Assembly: GCA_964633955.1 (NCBI GenBank)
Contig: CAZWIA010000002.1
Span: 1 to 64,000, forward strand
DNA length: 64,000 nucleotides
Reading direction: 5' to 3'
Source: JAQBQQ01 sp964633955
GTDB taxonomy: Bacteria > Patescibacteriota > Gracilibacteria > Peribacterales > Peribacteraceae
Every line of letters starts with the position of its first letter. Within the stretch, counting starts at the first letter, position 1. The notes under the pieces were generated by a model. That model saw only the letters and a list, made by a program, of their open reading frames with translations, was not told where the DNA came from and made no database searches. Shown piece after piece: positions 50,778 to 58,359 of this stretch. The translations under genes and the position numbers were made by a program.

Positions 50778-53309
50778 ATGAAGCACGCCACATCGCTCAT
50801 CGCGATCCTTTCCACGGTCGCCACGCTCGGTAGCGCTCCGTTGGACCAATTGCCGCTCGCGCCCCATTTTCCTCTTGCTCACGTCTCACATCTCACATCT
50901 CAGGTCTCAGGTCTCGCCGCCTCCCGCCAAGCAGCCGGCACCAACGGCCTGCATGTCTTTGCCGCCCCCATCGATGCGCTCAGTGTGACGCTCAGGGAGA
51001 AAGACCAGACCGCGCAGGTGCGCGCGTTTGACGGCACTGCATGGAGCGCCTGGGAGGAACTCCGGGTGGAGGATGAACAGGACCCAACGCTCATGGAATC
51101 GAACCTCGTGGTGTTCCAGGTACCCGTGGGCACGGTCGAATTCCGGAGCAGCGCACAGTTCACAGTGAATCCCATCCGGGTCTCAGGCGCGCCTGCGTCC
51201 TACCGCGTGGCAGCCACTCAAGATGTAGGGACGCCGCGCATCCTCTCCCGCCGGGACTGGGGGGCGGATGAGAGCCTGAGGCTCAGAAACGGCCACGCGC
51301 CCAGCCGCAGCGACGACGACATCACGAGCGAGGTGAGCGGCAACGGCGCGCTCACTGCCCGCCAGCGGGAGTGCCTGGATGCGATTGAAGGCTATCCCCA
51401 GGATTTCAAGCGCGCCAAGAAGCGGGTGGATGAGCTGAACGGCAAACCGCTCCTGTGGCCGCAGGAGTACTCGCCGTCCATCGGGCTCCTGGTCGTGCAC
51501 CACACCGCTGTTCGGTCGGACGGCGATACACGGCCTGGCGCGGAGCGCATGCGCGCGCTGTATCAGTACCATGCCGTGAACCGCGGCTGGGGGGACATTG
51601 GCTACCACTACGTGATTGACGATGACGGCCGGATCTACCAAGGCCGTGCCGGCGGCGACCGAGTGGTGGGCGGCCACGCGTACTGCAATAACGTGGGGAC
51701 ACTGGGCATCGCACTCATGGGGAACTTTGAGGTAGAGGAGCCCACCCAGAAGCAGGTAAAGAGCCTGCAGTGGCTGCTCCAGCACCTGGCGGAGCAGGAG
51801 GAGATAGACCTGCAGACGGACGTCACGTACCATGGCAAGTCCCTCCCGCGCATCGTGGGCCACCGGCAGCTCCTGACTACTGACTGCCCCGGCTACTACC
51901 TCTACGAGGCCATGGACCAGCTGCGCAGCAACGTGGCAGCCGGACGGATAGACAAGGCGCTCGTGTTCCCGGAGGGCGCGCAGCGCATGAGTCAGAAGCA
52001 GGACAAGCCGCGGGCAACGATCGCCATAGGCCAGAAAGGGACGTTCTTCTTTCAGGACGCAGACTACGTGGGGCGGCCGGGCGGGGACGTGCTCTTCCCC
52101 GTGCGGTTTTTGGCCAGCCAGGCGCTCAGCCAGCGCAGCGTGATTGGCAAGCTCACCCGCTCAGACGAGCGCCTGGCGGTATACCTGGTAGGCGAGCAGG
52201 AGGCCGTGCGCCTCCGGGACAACGTGCTGCTGCCGCAGTTCCTGCGCAAGGGGGACACCACCACGCTCTACATCCGCGTGGTCCTGCCGCCGGATCCGGG
52301 AACGTACCAGCTCACCATAGATTCCCTCCGCTACACGCTCAAGGCGGAGGGCCGCCGCGTGCGCACCGCCACGGCCGTGGGCCAGAGGCGGCTCTCCCGC
52401 CAGGCCGGCCAGACGCTTGGTTCTCAACCGAATGGCGGCAGCGCCTCTCCCGCCGCGCCGGCACCCACGGCGCCGGACAACGGCCCCCTGGTCCGTATCC
52501 TGCTGAGTTACGAGTCCAACGATCCGGATCATCCCGACCGCGCGTTCCTGGACGCGCCGCAGGGCGCCAGACTGGACGGCAAGCCGGTCAGCGGCACCGT
52601 GGTCTTTGAGAAGAAGGGCGATACGTGCGAGGCGAGCAACGAGCTGGGCTTCCTGGCTGGCGGTACGCCCCGCCTCCACCCGCACGGCAAGATCCTCACC
52701 GTAGAGAGTTGGAATTCCGCCTTTAACCAGTTCCGCGGCACGATCGAATGCCGGATTGTGGACGGACGCTTAGCGCTCATCAATGAACTCCCCATGGAGG
52801 ACTACCTGCGGGGACTGGCGGAGGAGCCGGATTCAGAGCCCTATGAGAAGCAGCGCGCGTTCGCGATTGCGGCGCGCACCTACGCGCAGTGGTACCTGAG
52901 CCCCCAGAACCGCAAGTTCCCCGGCAAGCCGTATGATGGATCAGACAGTCCGGCCGTGTTCCAGAAGTACTCCGGCTACGCCTATGAACTGAAACATCCG
53001 AGCTGGCTCAAGGCGCTCGAATCCACCAGGCACCAAGTGCTCCTGAAGGACGGCCAGCTCATCAAGCCGCCGTACTTCTCACAGAGTAACGGCCGGACCC
53101 TCAGCCCCGCCGAAGCCGGCTGGAAGACGTTCCCGTTTGCGGAGGTCTTTGCGAGCAAGCCGGACCCCTGGTGCCAGGGCATGGAGCAGCGCGGGCATGG
53201 CGTTGGCATGAGCGGCTGCGGCGCGGAAGCCCAGGCGGAGGAGGGCAAGACCGCGGAGGAGATTTTACAATACTATTATACGGGGATCACAATCGGACGG
53301 GTGAGATGA
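50778..53309 (+). CDS. Amidase (PGRP-type) and SpoIID-domain fusion protein
   Basis: Secreted, 843 aa. Signal peptide HATSLIAILSTVATLGSAP. Residues about 34-46 (AHVSHLTSQVSGL) are encoded by TCTCACATCTCACATCTCAG units like those in the rRNA insertions. An N-acetylmuramoyl-L-alanine amidase type 2 domain covers about 150-400: RRDWGADESLR, LVVHHTAV (zinc His), GYHYVIDDDGRIYQGR, VGHRQLLTTDCPG. The C-terminal SpoIID domain (about 570-840) has PMEDYLRGLAEE, AIAARTYAQWYL and RGHGVGMSGCGAEA; SpoIID is a lytic transglycosylase acting on stripped glycans. Thus one chain may remove stem peptides and then cleave glycan. TACAAT lies 8 nt before the ATG. Confidence 0.92.
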   Translation: MKHATSLIAILSTVATLGSAPLDQLPLAPHFPLAHVSHLTSQVSGLAASRQAAGTNGLHVFAAPIDALSVTLREKDQTAQVRAFDGTAWSAWEELRVEDEQDPTLMESNLVVFQVPVGTVEFRSSAQFTVNPIRVSGAPASYRVAATQDVGTPRILSRRDWGADESLRLRNGHAPSRSDDDITSEVSGNGALTARQRECLDAIEGYPQDFKRAKKRVDELNGKPLLWPQEYSPSIGLLVVHHTAVRSDGDTRPGAERMRALYQYHAVNRGWGDIGYHYVIDDDGRIYQGRAGGDRVVGGHAYCNNVGTLGIALMGNFEVEEPTQKQVKSLQWLLQHLAEQEEIDLQTDVTYHGKSLPRIVGHRQLLTTDCPGYYLYEAMDQLRSNVAAGRIDKALVFPEGAQRMSQKQDKPRATIAIGQKGTFFFQDADYVGRPGGDVLFPVRFLASQALSQRSVIGKLTRSDERLAVYLVGEQEAVRLRDNVLLPQFLRKGDTTTLYIRVVLPPDPGTYQLTIDSLRYTLKAEGRRVRTATAVGQRRLSRQAGQTLGSQPNGGSASPAAPAPTAPDNGPLVRILLSYESNDPDHPDRAFLDAPQGARLDGKPVSGTVVFEKKGDTCEASNELGFLAGGTPRLHPHGKILTVESWNSAFNQFRGTIECRIVDGRLALINELPMEDYLRGLAEEPDSEPYEKQRAFAIAARTYAQWYLSPQNRKFPGKPYDGSDSPAVFQKYSGYAYELKHPSWLKALESTRHQVLLKDGQLIKPPYFSQSNGRTLSPAEAGWKTFPFAEVFASKPDPWCQGMEQRGHGVGMSGCGAEAQAEEGKTAEEILQYYYTGITIGRVR
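50878..50925. repeat. Repeat arm inside spoIID, TCTCACATCTCA type
   Basis: CTCACGTCTCACATCTCACA and CTCAGGTCTCAGGTCTC units stay in frame just after the signal-peptide code. The units match the apical hairpins of 23S insertions 1 and 2. Only one arm is seen. Confidence 0.65.
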
Positions 53310-53315
53310 GGAGCA

Positions 53316-53409
53316 CGATCGAATGTGGAATGTGGAATATCGAATGTCGAACGATCGTACGCAAGGATGCTGATCGATATTCCACATTCGATATTCGACA
53401 TTCGATCAG
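53316..53409. repeat. Palindromic element, ATTCGATATTCGAC type
   Basis: CGATCGAATGTGGAATGTGG, then AATATCGAATGTCGAACGATCG (left), and TGATCGATATTCCACATTCG with ATATTCGACATTCGATCAG (right) are inverted arms around about 14 nt. It starts 6 nt after the amidase-SpoIID stop. Confidence 0.88.
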
Positions 53410-53447
53410 CCTCTCTTGGAAACCGGAACAGGGCGCGATGAACACCT

Positions 53448-53840
53448 TCAGTCCTGCAGCTTCAGTGGCGGCTGCACGGTATGGGCGGCCGTGAGGAGCA
53501 CCTGGTTCACGTGCGAATCCTGGACCGTGCTCATCTCCCAGATGATATTCACGATCATCTTGTCATCTGCCATCTTGGTACGGCAGCGATCGATCAGGTC
53601 GCAGAGGATCTCCACCTCGCTGCGCGCACTGGAGGTAGACACGCAGAAGAGCTCCCCGGGCTGTTCGATCACGAAGCTCTTATCCCGCGTGCGCCGGTCA
53701 ATGAGCCGCATGATGAGGTGACGGGTGAAATCCCGGATCACCCGGTAGCTGAGGAGCAGGCGGGCCACGTCCTGTTCCACGCCGTGCCCAAAGTGATCCT
53801 TGGCCCTGTCTACGATGTCCTTCTCCTCAGAGAGCGGCAT
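53448..53840 (-). CDS. Hypothetical protein (130 aa)
   Basis: MPLSEEKDIVDRAKDHFGHGVEQDVARLLLSYRVIRDFTRHLIMRLIDRRTRDKSF... soluble, mixed alpha/beta, no family recognised. It is divergent from zwf with about 97 bp between them. Codon pattern and the absence of a better ORF on the other strand support coding. Function unknown. Confidence 0.55.
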   Translation of the reverse strand: MPLSEEKDIVDRAKDHFGHGVEQDVARLLLSYRVIRDFTRHLIMRLIDRRTRDKSFVIEQPGELFCVSTSSARSEVEILCDLIDRCRTKMADDKMIVNIIWEMSTVQDSHVNQVLLTAAHTVQPPLKLQD

Positions 53841-53937
53841 GGCGCCACTGTGGCAAAGGGCATCCGGCCAGTCAACGGCAGGGATCCCCGCGCCGGAGAT
53901 CTTCGCAATTCCGCCGCCCTCCGCCTACACTCCCCCC

Positions 53938-55389
53938 ATGATCACCGCCGAGCACCCCTTCACCTTTGTCCTCTTTGGCGCATCCGGCCACCTGGCCCGG
54001 CAGAAGATCTACCCCGCGCTCTTCACGCTGGCGCTCAAGGACCGGTTCCCGGAGCACTACGCCGTCATCGGCTACGCCCGGACGGACATGACGGAGGAAG
54101 GGTTCCGCGCGCTGGTAGCAGAAGCCATCCAGAAGGACATGCCCGGAACGAGCGAGCGGGAACTGGCGGACTTCCTCACGCACGTCCACTACCAGAGGGG
54201 CCAGTACGACCAGCTCACGGACTTCCAGAGCCTCGCCGACCGCATCGCGACCATGGAGAAGCAGTGGGGCGTGGGAACGGAGGCGGTGAGACTGGCGTAC
54301 CTGAGCGTGCCGCCGCAGGTCTTTGTCTCCGTCATCCACAAGCTGTGCGAGGGCGGCGTGCGGGCGGCGGACCGGCCGTTTAGGGTGATCGTGGAGAAGC
54401 CGGTGGGACATGACCTGGCAAGCTTCCGCACGGTGGAACAGCAGCTCATTCGCTGCTTCCGGGAGGAGGAGATCTACCTGCTGGACCACTACCTGGGCAA
54501 GGACGCCGTGCGGAACGTCTACTACCTGCGCTACGCCAACCCGGTGATGGCGCAGCTGCTCACCAATGCCGTGGTGGAGCACGTGGAGATCACCGCCATG
54601 GAGAGCGACGGCGCGGGAGACCGCGCCGGCTACTTTGAGGGAACTGGCACGTTCCGGGACATGTTCCAGAGCCACCTGCTGCTCCTGGCTTCCCTGCTCA
54701 CCATGCCGCTGCGGCACACGGAGGAGGAGATCAAAGAGAGCCGCCTGAGCGCGCTTAGGCGCCTCACCATACCGGAAGCGTCATCCCTGGGTGACGTGGT
54801 GCTCCAGGGGCAGTACCAAGCCGGCACCGTAGCCGGACAGGCGGCCTTGGGCTACACGGCGGAGAAGGGCGTAGCCGCCACCTCCCGCACCAACACCTAC
54901 GCCGCGCTGGCGCTTGAGACCCGTGAACCGCTCTGGGCCGGCGTGCCGTTCTTCCTGCGGTCCGGCAAGCGGCTCACCAAGAAAGAAACGCGCATCACGC
55001 TGGACTTCCGGGACGCCCGCGGCGGCGCGCCGCACGTGGAAAATAACCGCCTGGACATCATCCTGCAGGGGGAAGCCGGGCTGCGCATGCATTTACAGAC
55101 CAAGATGGGGGGCACGGAGCCGCTCTTCCGGCCGCTCATTATGGAGGATCCCCTGGTCTGCTACGGCGATTGCCTGCCGGAACACGGGCTTCTCCTGCTG
55201 GAAGCCATCCGGGGCAAGAAGCACTGGTTCCTCAGTTTCTCAGAAGTGCTGGCCGCATGGGAGCTCATTGATCCGCTGCAAGCGCATTTGGACAAGCCGG
55301 AGACGCCGCTCCATCCGTACGCGGCGGGATCGCGCGGCCCGGCGGCGGCGGACACGTGGATTGCGGCGCGGGGGTGCCAGTGGTTCTAG
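53938..55389 (+). CDS. zwf: Glucose-6-phosphate 1-dehydrogenase
   Basis: First step of the oxidative pentose phosphate pathway (glucose-6-P to 6-phosphogluconolactone, NADP reduced), 483 aa. FTFVLFGASGHLARQKIYPALF is the nucleotide fold (GASGHLA in place of GASGDLA), VIVEKPVGHDLASF, and the active-site signature LDHYLGKDAVRNVYYLRYAN (about 181-200). C-terminal PFFLRSGKRLTKKETRI. TACACT six nt before the ATG suggests a leaderless mRNA and sets the start. pgl lies 390 bp downstream, with an antisense gene overlapping the zwf end. Confidence 0.97.
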   Translation: MITAEHPFTFVLFGASGHLARQKIYPALFTLALKDRFPEHYAVIGYARTDMTEEGFRALVAEAIQKDMPGTSERELADFLTHVHYQRGQYDQLTDFQSLADRIATMEKQWGVGTEAVRLAYLSVPPQVFVSVIHKLCEGGVRAADRPFRVIVEKPVGHDLASFRTVEQQLIRCFREEEIYLLDHYLGKDAVRNVYYLRYANPVMAQLLTNAVVEHVEITAMESDGAGDRAGYFEGTGTFRDMFQSHLLLLASLLTMPLRHTEEEIKESRLSALRRLTIPEASSLGDVVLQGQYQAGTVAGQAALGYTAEKGVAATSRTNTYAALALETREPLWAGVPFFLRSGKRLTKKETRITLDFRDARGGAPHVENNRLDIILQGEAGLRMHLQTKMGGTEPLFRPLIMEDPLVCYGDCLPEHGLLLLEAIRGKKHWFLSFSEVLAAWELIDPLQAHLDKPETPLHPYAAGSRGPAAADTWIAARGCQWF

Positions 55390-55735
55390 GCGGCCAGGGG
55401 CACAGGGCCGCTTCTACTTCTTCACAGGTTTCCCGCATCACGCGTATCACCTCCTGGTCCACCCGTTCCGCCGGCAGCTCTTCCACGCAACGGGAGAGGG
55501 CCATCCGCACGCCCATGAGGAACATTTCCCGGTCCGCCCGCGTGAGGAGCCGGTCGGGATTGGGCGCGGTGGATTCAAAGTAGCCGTGCACAGCCAGCGC
55601 GGTCCCCACGCGTGAACCGTACTCCAAGAGCCACTGCGCAAAAGGCGTATCGCGACCGGCTTCCCGCAGGCGGCGCGCGGCCGTCTGCTCCGTCTGCTCC
55701 AGCATCTGCCCCAGAGTGACGCTTGCGGGCATCAT
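55265..55735 (-). CDS. Hypothetical protein overlapping the zwf 3' end (156 aa)
   Basis: From MMPASVTLGQMLEQTEQTAARRLREAGRDTPFAQWLLEYGSRVGTAL. The first 110 residues are helical and protein-like, with TACAAT six nt before the ATG (the same leaderless pattern as trusted genes). The last roughly 42 residues are Pro/Ala-rich and lie antisense to the end of zwf (125-bp overlap), so this tail is probably overprinted. Family unknown. Confidence 0.6.
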   Translation of the reverse strand: MMPASVTLGQMLEQTEQTAARRLREAGRDTPFAQWLLEYGSRVGTALAVHGYFESTAPNPDRLLTRADREMFLMGVRMALSRCVEELPAERVDQEVIRVMRETCEEVEAALCPWPPRTTGTPAPQSTCPPPPGRAIPPRTDGAASPACPNALAADQ

Positions 55736-55778
55736 GGGGGTATTGTACTCCCTCACCCGCTGGCCGTAAGGTGTGACC

Positions 55779-56462
55779 ATGCCCGTGCAGGTGATCTACA
55801 TGGATGCGCCCGACCAACTGGTGGAACGCGCCACGCGGTCGCTGGAAGCGGAGATCAGCCGCGTCATCCGCCAGAAGGACCACTGTTCCCTGGGCCTCTC
55901 CGGCGGCTCCACGCCCCTGCCCGTCTATGGACAGCTGGCCAGGTCCGACCGGATCGACTGGAGCCGCGTTACGCTCTTCCCCCTGGATGAGCGGTTCGTG
56001 CCGACCGCGCATCCGGACAGCAACCAGGGCGCCATCCTGCGCGCCCTGAGTGCGGCAGATCCCCAGCCGCACACCCTCTTCCCGGATACCAGCCTCCAGC
56101 TGGACGAGTGTCTGCTGCAGTACCGCATGCAGCTCCGGCCGCTCCTGCAACAGCAGGGGCTGGACGTGGCCGTACTGGGCATGGGGACGGACGGCCACAC
56201 CGCCTCGCTCTTCCCGCCGCTCCCGGCGGAAGCATTCTCCGATCTCCTGGTCATCCCCGCGCGCACCGACCATCACGCGGTGTCCCAGCGCCTGAGTGTC
56301 ACGCTCCCCGTGCTCCAGTCCGCCCGCTTCCGCCTGCTGCTCCTGTCTGGTCCGGACAAGGCGGAGACGTGGGAACGGATGATGAAGAGCGACGTACGCC
56401 TCCGCCGCTGGCCCCTGCAGGGCTTGCTGGACGAACGCACCACCGTCATGATCGCCGCATGA
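55779..56462 (+). CDS. pgl: 6-phosphogluconolactonase
   Basis: Hydrolyses 6-phosphogluconolactone, the product of Zwf, 227 aa. Family motifs: CSLGLSGGSTPLPVY (about 38-52), LFPLDERFVPTAHPDSN (about 71-87) and VAVLGMGTDGHTASLFPP (about 130-147, catalytic His). The start is the ATG preceded by TAAGGT at 6 nt; a GTG two codons earlier is possible. gnd is not in the window. Confidence 0.95.
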   Translation: MPVQVIYMDAPDQLVERATRSLEAEISRVIRQKDHCSLGLSGGSTPLPVYGQLARSDRIDWSRVTLFPLDERFVPTAHPDSNQGAILRALSAADPQPHTLFPDTSLQLDECLLQYRMQLRPLLQQQGLDVAVLGMGTDGHTASLFPPLPAEAFSDLLVIPARTDHHAVSQRLSVTLPVLQSARFRLLLLSGPDKAETWERMMKSDVRLRRWPLQGLLDERTTVMIAA

Positions 56463-56497
56463 GCAAGGCGAGCTGACCACCAGCCAAGCCGTAATGA

Positions 56498-56515
56498 CGC
56501 CGCATGCGGCGTCTC
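56498..56515. repeat. Perfect 18-bp palindrome after pgl
   Basis: GACGCCGCATGCGGCGTC is a perfect palindrome with no loop, like those at 2625 and 14433. It may also work as a weak terminator for pgl. Confidence 0.65.
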
Positions 56516-56574
56516 GGTACGCGCTCATAGACGGGTGGGATCCAAGGAAGGCAGTAACGCCCCTGTGACCAACT

Positions 56575-57711
56575 CTACCTTGAGAGAATTTGCAGATAGT
56601 CCGCAAAAACAAATAGCCGGTTTCTCCTCTTGCCTGTGATTTCATGCAAAATTTTCTGATCGATGAATCGCCTCGTGAGATCGTTTGCGGATTTCGTCGT
56701 GAGGCCGGTCGCCTGCTCCACATCCTTTACGGTCAAAACGGGCTGAGTGAACAGCTGCTGTAGGAGTTTTTGCCCAGCTGTCACCTGTCTGCCCATCTTG
56801 GGGAGACGCTCGGTCATAAGAGCATCTCGCAGTGCCATAATCTCCTGCAAGGTCCGAGCCGCATGCAGCGCAGTCTGCTCAACTGCATCCAAGAAGAACC
56901 GAACCCAACTCGTTAAATCGTTTTTTTCGCGCACCAGGGTCAAGCGGTCAAAGTACAATGTCTTATGCTTCTCAAAGTAGTCCGACGTATAGAGCAACGG
57001 AGCGTCGATCATCCCGAAGTGCATCAAAGACAAGGTGATGAGCAATCTTCCAATTCTTCCATTGCCATCAAGAAACGGGTGAATCGTTTCAAACTGATAA
57101 TGGCAAATTGCCACCCTGACCAGATTCGGCATTGCAATCGATTCATTCTGCATGAAGCGTTCCAGATCCGAGAGAAGATCCGGGAGATGCTCCGCGCTCG
57201 GCGGAATGAACATCGCATCATTCAACGTGGCGCCACCGATCCAGTTTTGGCTTTTCCGAAATTCTCCCGGCTCTTTTCTCTCACCCCTTCCGTGAGAGAG
57301 TAAAATGCGATGCGACTCACGAATCAGCCGGCTGGAAAGAGGCAGCGCCTGGAGAGAACGCAGTGAGTGATCCATCGCCCTGATGTACTGATGCACCTCT
57401 AACCAAGTATCACGCTCTTCAGGAGCGATATCAGCCTCATCGGTGAATGCCTGCTCCATATTCGTTCGCGTACCTTCAATCCGGCTAGAAGTTACGGCCT
57501 CTTTTCGCACATACGATCGAATGAACCGATTCATGTCCGGTATAAGCCGGGCAAAGGAGTTCAGTTCCCCTAATCGCAAAGAGGCACTTTCCAGCTTGCG
57601 CTGAATGAGAGCATCACTGATCGTCCAATCATGGTTAACTGGCTCAGGCAAAAAGTATTCATACTGGAAACCCTTTCGCTTTTTGCCAGCAATAAAATCC
57701 CGTAGATCCAT
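56575..57711 (-). CDS. Fic-family protein with inhibitory motif and winged helix
   Basis: Probable AMP-transferase (AMPylator), 378 aa. An N-terminal inhibitory helix with TSSRIEGT (S/T-x3-E-G motif, about 74-81) marks class II Fic proteins, where its Glu blocks ATP binding. The Fic core has the intact catalytic motif IHPFLDGNGRIGRLL (about 206-220). The C-terminal 70 residues form a winged-helix-like domain (VLTVKDVEQATGLTTKSANDLTRRFIDQKILHEI) that may bind DNA. AT-richer than its neighbours, which hints at transfer. No antitoxin is adjacent, as expected for a self-inhibited class. Confidence 0.95.
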   Translation of the reverse strand: MDLRDFIAGKKRKGFQYEYFLPEPVNHDWTISDALIQRKLESASLRLGELNSFARLIPDMNRFIRSYVRKEAVTSSRIEGTRTNMEQAFTDEADIAPEERDTWLEVHQYIRAMDHSLRSLQALPLSSRLIRESHRILLSHGRGERKEPGEFRKSQNWIGGATLNDAMFIPPSAEHLPDLLSDLERFMQNESIAMPNLVRVAICHYQFETIHPFLDGNGRIGRLLITLSLMHFGMIDAPLLYTSDYFEKHKTLYFDRLTLVREKNDLTSWVRFFLDAVEQTALHAARTLQEIMALRDALMTERLPKMGRQVTAGQKLLQQLFTQPVLTVKDVEQATGLTTKSANDLTRRFIDQKILHEITGKRRNRLFVFADYLQILSR

Positions 57712-57808
57712 TAGTTTAGTTTACCCCCTTAAAGTAAATTAGAGAAATCCATAATTTACCTTCAGAAATAATCAATAGAATTGGCGTTTTACATACAAAT
57801 ACAGGGCC

Positions 57809-58297
57809 TCACGCCCCCCAATCCAGCTCCTTCAGGTGATCCACCACCCGGCCCTCCACAACACACACCAGATCCATCCGATACCCGCCTTCATACCCGC
57901 GCTCTCTGACCCACCGCCTGGCGGCGCGGACCATAGCGCGGCGCTTCCGGGCATCCAGCCCCAGCTCCGGCCGGAAGTCCTGGGACCAGGCGGATCGCGC
58001 CTTCACTTCCACAAAGACCAGGGACTGTTCACTCGGGTCGTACGCCAGGATGTCGATCTGATCCCGCTCCAGCCGCACGTCCCGCCCCAGCACCAGAAAG
58101 CCGCTCCGCTGGAGGTACGTGAGCGCCACATCCTCCCCCCGCCGCCCCACCGTCCGCCGATCCACCGATCGGTTGAGCGGCGCCGCAGGCAGTCCCAGGA
58201 GACGCACCACGGCCAACACTGTACGCGTTCGGAGGCTGCCCGTCGCCGAGCGGGACACAGGTTTGCCGCCTGTCCAGGAATTCCGCTGGTGCCTCAT
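57809..58297 (-). CDS. yraN: UPF0102 / YraN-family endonuclease-like protein
   Basis: 162 aa. The first 45 residues are a basic, family-atypical extension, followed by the conserved core RRGEDVALTYLQRSGFLVLGRDVRLERDQIDILAYD (about 52-87) and SLVFVEVKARSA, a restriction-endonuclease-like fold (E, D, ExK). The function is unproven; often encoded near rnhB or comM, and here comM is divergent 62 bp away. Confidence 0.92.
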   Translation of the reverse strand: MRHQRNSWTGGKPVSRSATGSLRTRTVLAVVRLLGLPAAPLNRSVDRRTVGRRGEDVALTYLQRSGFLVLGRDVRLERDQIDILAYDPSEQSLVFVEVKARSAWSQDFRPELGLDARKRRAMVRAARRWVRERGYEGGYRMDLVCVVEGRVVDHLKELDWGA

Positions 58298-58359
58298 GGT
58301 GTACGACCGTACACTAGTCCCATCGCCTCCTCCACTCCCACTTCTTCCCCCCGCCTCCT

